The notes beneath the pieces are model-generated. The model was not told the DNA's origin, made no database searches, and saw only the letters and a list, made by a program, of their open reading frames with translations. A stretch of 64,000 nt of DNA. Origin: Shewanella cutis (GTDB lineage: Bacteria; Pseudomonadota; Gammaproteobacteria; Enterobacterales; Shewanellaceae). Location of the stretch: assembly GCF_022410515.1 (NCBI RefSeq), contig NZ_JACSDI010000019.1:1-64000 (forward strand). Direction: 5' to 3'. The position numbers and the translations under genes were made by a program. This document shows positions 61,001 through 64,000 of this stretch, one piece after another; positions within the stretch are counted from its first letter, which is position 1, and each line of letters opens with the position of its first letter.

Positions 61001-64000
61001 CAGGCGCGGCTTCTAGTGCTTCCAATTCGGTGACACCTAAATCAAATCAAACTATTACCTTTGCTAACCCTGGAGCGCAAAACTTTGGTACATCGCCGAC
61101 ACTGGCCGCTACGTCCGATTCTGGTTTGATTCCGACATTTACATCATCGACCCCCGGCGTGTGTACCATTACGAGTGGTGGCGTATTGACCTTTGTTACT
61201 GTGGGTACTTGTACCATCAACGCAGATCAAGCAGGCAATGCGAGTTATTTGGCTGCTGTTCAAGTTAGTCGTTCATTCAGTGTCAATGCCGTTGTGCCAA
61301 GCGCGCCAACAATCGGCGCTGCTACTGCGGGGAATGCTCAAGCAACGGTGAGTTTTAGTGCCCCGGCATTCACTGGCGGTGCGGTCATTACGGGTTACAC
61401 CTTAGTGTCTACTCCTGGCGGTATTACGGCATCGGGTGCATCTTCACCTATCACTATAACTGGATTAACCAATGGGACTTCCTATTCATTTACTGTTGCA
61501 GCTATAAACTCAGCCGGAACCGGTAGTGCCTCCACGGCGAGTAACGCAGTGAAGCCTAATGGCGCCCCGACGATTACCTCAACAGCACTGACCAGCGCCA
61601 GCCAAGATGCGGCCTATAGCTACACCATGGTAGCGAGCGACAGCGATGTGGGCGACAGTGTGACCTTAAGCGCCGTGACCTTACCCAGCTGGCTGAGCTT
61701 TAATGCGGGTACTGGCGTGTTAAGTGGAACCCCAACTAACGCTAACGTTGGCAGTCATGCGGTGGTGCTGCGGGTAACCGATGTAGATGGTCTCAGCGCA
61801 GAGCAGAGCTTTACGATAGTCGTGGCTAACGTTAATGATGCGCCGACTATCACCTCAACGGCAATCACGAGCGCCAGCCAAGATGCGGCCTATAGCTACA
61901 CCATGGTAGCGAGCGACAGTGATGTGGGCGACAGTGTTACGTTAAGTGCCATCACACTGCCAAGCTGGCTAAGCCTTAATGCGGCCACTGGCGTGTTAAG
62001 TGGTACCCCAACTAATGCCAATGTCGGCAGTCATGCGGTGGTGCTACGCGCCACCGATGTCGATGGCTTAACCGCAGAGCAGGGTTTTACGATAGTGGTG
62101 GCGAACGTTAATGATGCACCGACCATCACCTCAACGGCGTTAACCAGTGCCACTCAAGATGCGGCCTATAGCTACACCATGGTAGCGAGCGACAGCGATG
62201 CAGGTGACAGTGTCACCTTAAGCGCAGTCACTGTGCCAAGTTGGCTGAGCTTTAATGCGGGTACTGGTGTCCTGAGTGGTACGCCAACTAACGCCAATGT
62301 CGGCAGTCATGCCGTGGTGCTACGCGCCACGGATGTGGATGGCCTGACGGCAGAGCAAAGCTTTACGATAGTGGTGGCGAACGTTAATGATGCACCGACT
62401 ATCACCTCAACAGCACTGACCAGCGCCAGCCAAGATGCGGCCTATAGCTACACCATGGTAGCGAGCGACAGCGATGTGGGCGACAGTTTAACCTTAAGCT
62501 CAGTCACACTGCCAAGCTGGCTAAATTTCAATGCGGGTACTGGCGTGCTAAGTGGAACCCCAACTAACGCCAATGTCGGCAGCCATGCGGTGGTGCTACG
62601 CGCCACGGATGTGGATGGCCTGACGGCAGAGCAAAGCTTTACGATAGTGGTGGCAAACGTTAACGATGCACCTGTCGCTTCTAATCAGTCAGTGACATTA
62701 GAGGAAGACAGTTCGGTGATGATCACGCTTGCGGGTCAGGATGCCGATAATGATCCTCTGACCTATGAGATCACTGCTCAGCCAGTGTCTGGCACCTTAG
62801 AGCAGCACGGAAATGTGTGGTTGTATACGCCAGAGAAGGACTTTAATGGCAGTGATTCTATCGGTTTTATTGCAAAAGATGCCGAGCTAAGCTCAGAGCC
62901 TGCCACAGTAACCATTACGGTTACGCCAGTGAACGATGATCCTCAGACGGTCGATGACAGCTATACCTTAACCAGCGCGTCTAATGACACCTATTCGCTG
63001 GCGGTGTTGGCAAATGATGTAGATGTGGACGGTGACACGTTAACTATTGATGGCGCGGCGGCGGATATTGGTAGTGTACAAATCACCTCGGATGGGCTGA
63101 GTTTTACTGCGCCAAAGGCGTATGTTGGACCTGTTGGCCTGCGTTATACCATTAGTGATGGTAATAAAGGGCGAGCAACCGCCAAAGTGAATGTGCTGAT
63201 TGAAGGCGCTGACTCAGCGAGTCAACCCGTGATCACCCTCCCTGATGATGTGGAAGTGAATGCGTCAGGCCTGTTTACGCGGGTGAAACTCGGTTTTGCC
63301 AAGGCGGTTGACCGTAATGGACATCCATTACCAGTGTCGCTGGTGAATAAGAGCTTGTTCTTCGCTCCTGGCAACTACTTAGCCTATTGGCAGGCAGTAG
63401 ACAGCGAGGGCAACAAGGCTATTAAGGCGCAGAAAGTGAAGGTAAATCCTCTGATTTCGCTGAGCAAAGATCAAGTGGTTGGCGAAGGTAATCAAGTCAC
63501 TGTCAGCGTTCATCTTAATGGAGAGGCACCAAGCTATCCGCTGAGTATTCCTTACACAGTGTCAGGAACGGCAGATAGCGGCGACCATGACTTGGTTGAT
63601 GGTGTTGTCGAGATAACCTCGGGACAAATGGCAGAAATCCACTTTACTACCCTGAATGATGGTGTGAGCGAAGGGAATGAGGAGGTGCTAATCAGCCTTG
63701 ACCCAAGCCTGAATCTTGGTAGTAAGCAACAGACCCAAGTGATGATTACCGAAGCCAATATTGCTCCACAGGTCAGTTTGGCGGTGACTCAAGCTGACCA
63801 ACAGCAAGTTATTGTCGCGCAAAATGGTGGTGATGTGCATATTCGTGCCTCCGCCTCCGATGCCAATGAGCAAGATACGTTAACGCTGATGTGGGCAAGC
63901 GGCGCGTTAAGTTTGCAAGCGGATGCGACGGGTATGACATTCTCTCCAGTAGCGGTAACTCCGGGGATTTATCCCGTGAGCTTAACCGCGACCGATGATG
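58057..64000 (+). CDS. Giant secreted multidomain repeat protein, adhesin-like (3' end outside window)
   Basis: This open frame starts at ATG 58057 (AGGGGG six bases upstream) and stays open for about 1,981 codons to the window edge. A long N-region signal peptide is likely (hydrophobic 27-47, ending VNAA). About 50-205 is a beta-rich domain, then two or three Ig-like domains (SGSGTAALVFSYTVESG-type strands), FN3 and QTITF modules (residues 556-1167), four 92-residue cadherin-like repeats (1168-1535), then CalX-beta-like and cadherin-like domains (VSGTADSGDHDLV). Length and modules fit a surface adhesin. The C-terminal anchor is not visible. Confidence 0.85.
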   Translation, partial: MSCCKTDHPDDRYQTPACGFVNINTGIKWIVQLGFAAVVLLSMSVNAASIPSNVIVDFNASGFVESADHGANVFTQGDFKITYSAANWFQDTDDGQSNSAGLFAGMYSGVEAITVETTSGNEFDFVSFYINAFGGGFASVEGFRNGSSVGTQSTGSGFGQANGSFTVTLNNNPFDNVDKVVITSNSSGYFDVFDSFVLNTVPDITPPTVTSVGVPSNATYITGQSLSFTVNTSENVIVNTGGGTPRIALTIGATTKYATYSSGSGTAALVFSYTVESGLVDSDGITIGALGLNGGTLKDAANNDMTLTLNSVGSTTGVLVDSTAPTVSSVTASTANGTYKVGDSISIQVNFSEAVTVTGTPQLTLETGTTDRTINYASGSGSSTLTFSYTIQSGDSSNDLDYVATNSLSLNGGTIRDAATNNAILTLASPGAANSLGANKALVVDGVTPSVTSTAPVGGAVSTDTSVDFTVNFSESVSNISTDDFALGTTGSATGTIASVSASSGSSVTVTVSSITGNGTIKLNLNGSTNISDAAGNAGPAAYTSGTTHMVAIPTAPDAPTIGVATAGDGQVSVSFTAPSNNGGSAITGYTVTSSPGGITAGGNGFTTSPITVTGLTNGTAYTFTVTATNAIGTSSASAASNSVVPKVNQTITFNNPGAQNFGTSPTLSATSSSGLTVSFSSSTTGICTITSGGALTFVNSGSCTIDADQAGNAATNAATTVSQTFSVNAVAPSAPTIGSATAGDTQASVSFTAPASTGGAPILAGGYTVTASPGGATGTGSGSPITVTGLTNGVTYTFTVTATNSAGTGAASAASNSVTPASPQTITFANPGAQNFGTSPNLSASSTSGLTVSFSSSTIGVCTVSGSTLTFVTAGTCTINAEQAGNSSYLAAATVSRTFIVNPVVPSAPTIGTATAGDTQASVAFVAPTNTGGTSITGYTVSVSPPDVAPVNGASSPILVTGLTNGQAYTFTVTADNSAGTGAASSASNSVTPKSNQTITFANPGAQNFGTSPTLAATSDSGLIPTFTSSTPGVCTITSGGVLTFVTVGTCTINADQAGNASYLAAVQVSRSFSVNAVVPSAPTIGAATAGNAQATVSFSAPAFTGGAVITGYTLVSTPGGITASGASSPITITGLTNGTSYSFTVAAINSAGTGSASTASNAVKPNGAPTITSTALTSASQDAAYSYTMVASDSDVGDSVTLSAVTLPSWLSFNAGTGVLSGTPTNANVGSHAVVLRVTDVDGLSAEQSFTIVVANVNDAPTITSTAITSASQDAAYSYTMVASDSDVGDSVTLSAITLPSWLSLNAATGVLSGTPTNANVGSHAVVLRATDVDGLTAEQGFTIVVANVNDAPTITSTALTSATQDAAYSYTMVASDSDAGDSVTLSAVTVPSWLSFNAGTGVLSGTPTNANVGSHAVVLRATDVDGLTAEQSFTIVVANVNDAPTITSTALTSASQDAAYSYTMVASDSDVGDSLTLSSVTLPSWLNFNAGTGVLSGTPTNANVGSHAVVLRATDVDGLTAEQSFTIVVANVNDAPVASNQSVTLEEDSSVMITLAGQDADNDPLTYEITAQPVSGTLEQHGNVWLYTPEKDFNGSDSIGFIAKDAELSSEPATVTITVTPVNDDPQTVDDSYTLTSASNDTYSLAVLANDVDVDGDTLTIDGAAADIGSVQITSDGLSFTAPKAYVGPVGLRYTISDGNKGRATAKVNVLIEGADSASQPVITLPDDVEVNASGLFTRVKLGFAKAVDRNGHPLPVSLVNKSLFFAPGNYLAYWQAVDSEGNKAIKAQKVKVNPLISLSKDQVVGEGNQVTVSVHLNGEAPSYPLSIPYTVSGTADSGDHDLVDGVVEITSGQMAEIHFTTLNDGVSEGNEEVLISLDPSLNLGSKQQTQVMITEANIAPQVSLAVTQADQQQVIVAQNGGDVHIRASASDANEQDTLTLMWASGALSLQADATGMTFSPVAVTPGIYPVSLTATDD
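59722..61557 (+). repeat. FN3 plus QTITF super-repeats within the giant gene
   Basis: Units of one FN3 domain (starting with a PSAPTIG-like motif, ending SNSVTP-like) and one ~82-residue QTITF module (QTITFANPGAQNFGTSP-like) start at 59722, 60250 and 60772 (528, 522, 522 bp). A fourth FN3 alone follows at 61294-61557. All are in frame. Confidence 0.85.
61558..62661 (+). repeat. Four tandem 276-bp cadherin-like repeats in the giant gene
   Basis: Units begin at 61558, 61834, 62110 and 62386, each 92 codons. Every unit has the block caagatgcggcctatagcta and encodes YSYTMVASDSD, PSWLSFN-like and LSGTPTNANVGSHAVVLR. DNA identity is much higher than in the FN3 super-repeats, pointing to recent duplication or conversion. 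Confidence 0.92.

Overview
The window is most probably chromosomal DNA of a Shewanella species (Gammaproteobacteria, close to the S. oneidensis / MR-4 / MR-7 group). This rests on gene content and order (moeA-moeB, ftn, ribB with its FMN riboswitch, a ptrB-like lipoprotein peptidase, pckA, hslR-hslO, gspC to gspN, yrfG) and on protein style. The species cannot be fixed from the sequence alone. There is no rRNA, tRNA, CRISPR array, intact insertion sequence or prophage that I can support.

Layout. 1-7500: small envelope and housekeeping genes (DUF1090 protein, outer-membrane protein, MscS/YbdG-type channel, LysE-type exporter, PlsC-like acyltransferase, NTF2-fold protein, TANGO2/NRDE protein) and a His-rich ZIP-type transporter fused to a second membrane domain. 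7500-17500: yhgN, a secreted M6 metalloprotease with PKD domains and a GlyGly-CTERM tail, ubiC, a FliL-like periplasmic protein, rlmF, a DUF333 lipoprotein, a TMBIM protein, moeA-moeB, and ferritin behind a Fur-box-like site. 17500-25000: a GGDEF-EAL sensor, ribB with an FMN riboswitch, oligopeptidase B and a GIY-YIG protein. 25000-27700 is an AT-rich accessory patch. It begins next to a 102-bp palindromic element whose relative lies at the left end of the window. It carries a DUF6988-like gene, a partial GT51-like membrane protein, a small unknown gene, a possible 23-residue peptide and two copies of an ~80-bp repeat. 27700-40300: a DGSG-repeat lipoprotein, a methyltransferase, an M14 peptidase, a FUSC protein, a DAACS symporter, AbgT, pckA, hslO and hslR.

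40451-51976 is a complete-looking gspCDEFGHIJKLMN type II secretion operon with tightly coupled genes and a terminator at its end. The prepilin peptidase and pilotin genes are not here. The M6 protease at 8397 has the C-terminal signature of proteins exported by this system and processed by rhombosortase, so machine and probable client share the window.

52793-64000 is the most unusual part. Four overlapping genes encode an aspartyl/asparaginyl beta-hydroxylase-like enzyme, a methyltransferase fused to a phytanoyl-CoA-dioxygenase-like domain, a sulfotransferase and a GNAT acetyltransferase. They are followed by a phage-tail-collar (microcystin-dependent-protein-like) gene with no phage around it, then a giant secreted repeat protein (over 1,980 residues, running off the window). 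The giant gene does not close within the window. It contains Ig-like, FN3 and 'QTITF' modules in ~522-bp super-repeats and four very similar 276-bp cadherin-like repeats. The arrangement suggests a surface-fibre or adhesin system with dedicated modification enzymes, but that link is inference.
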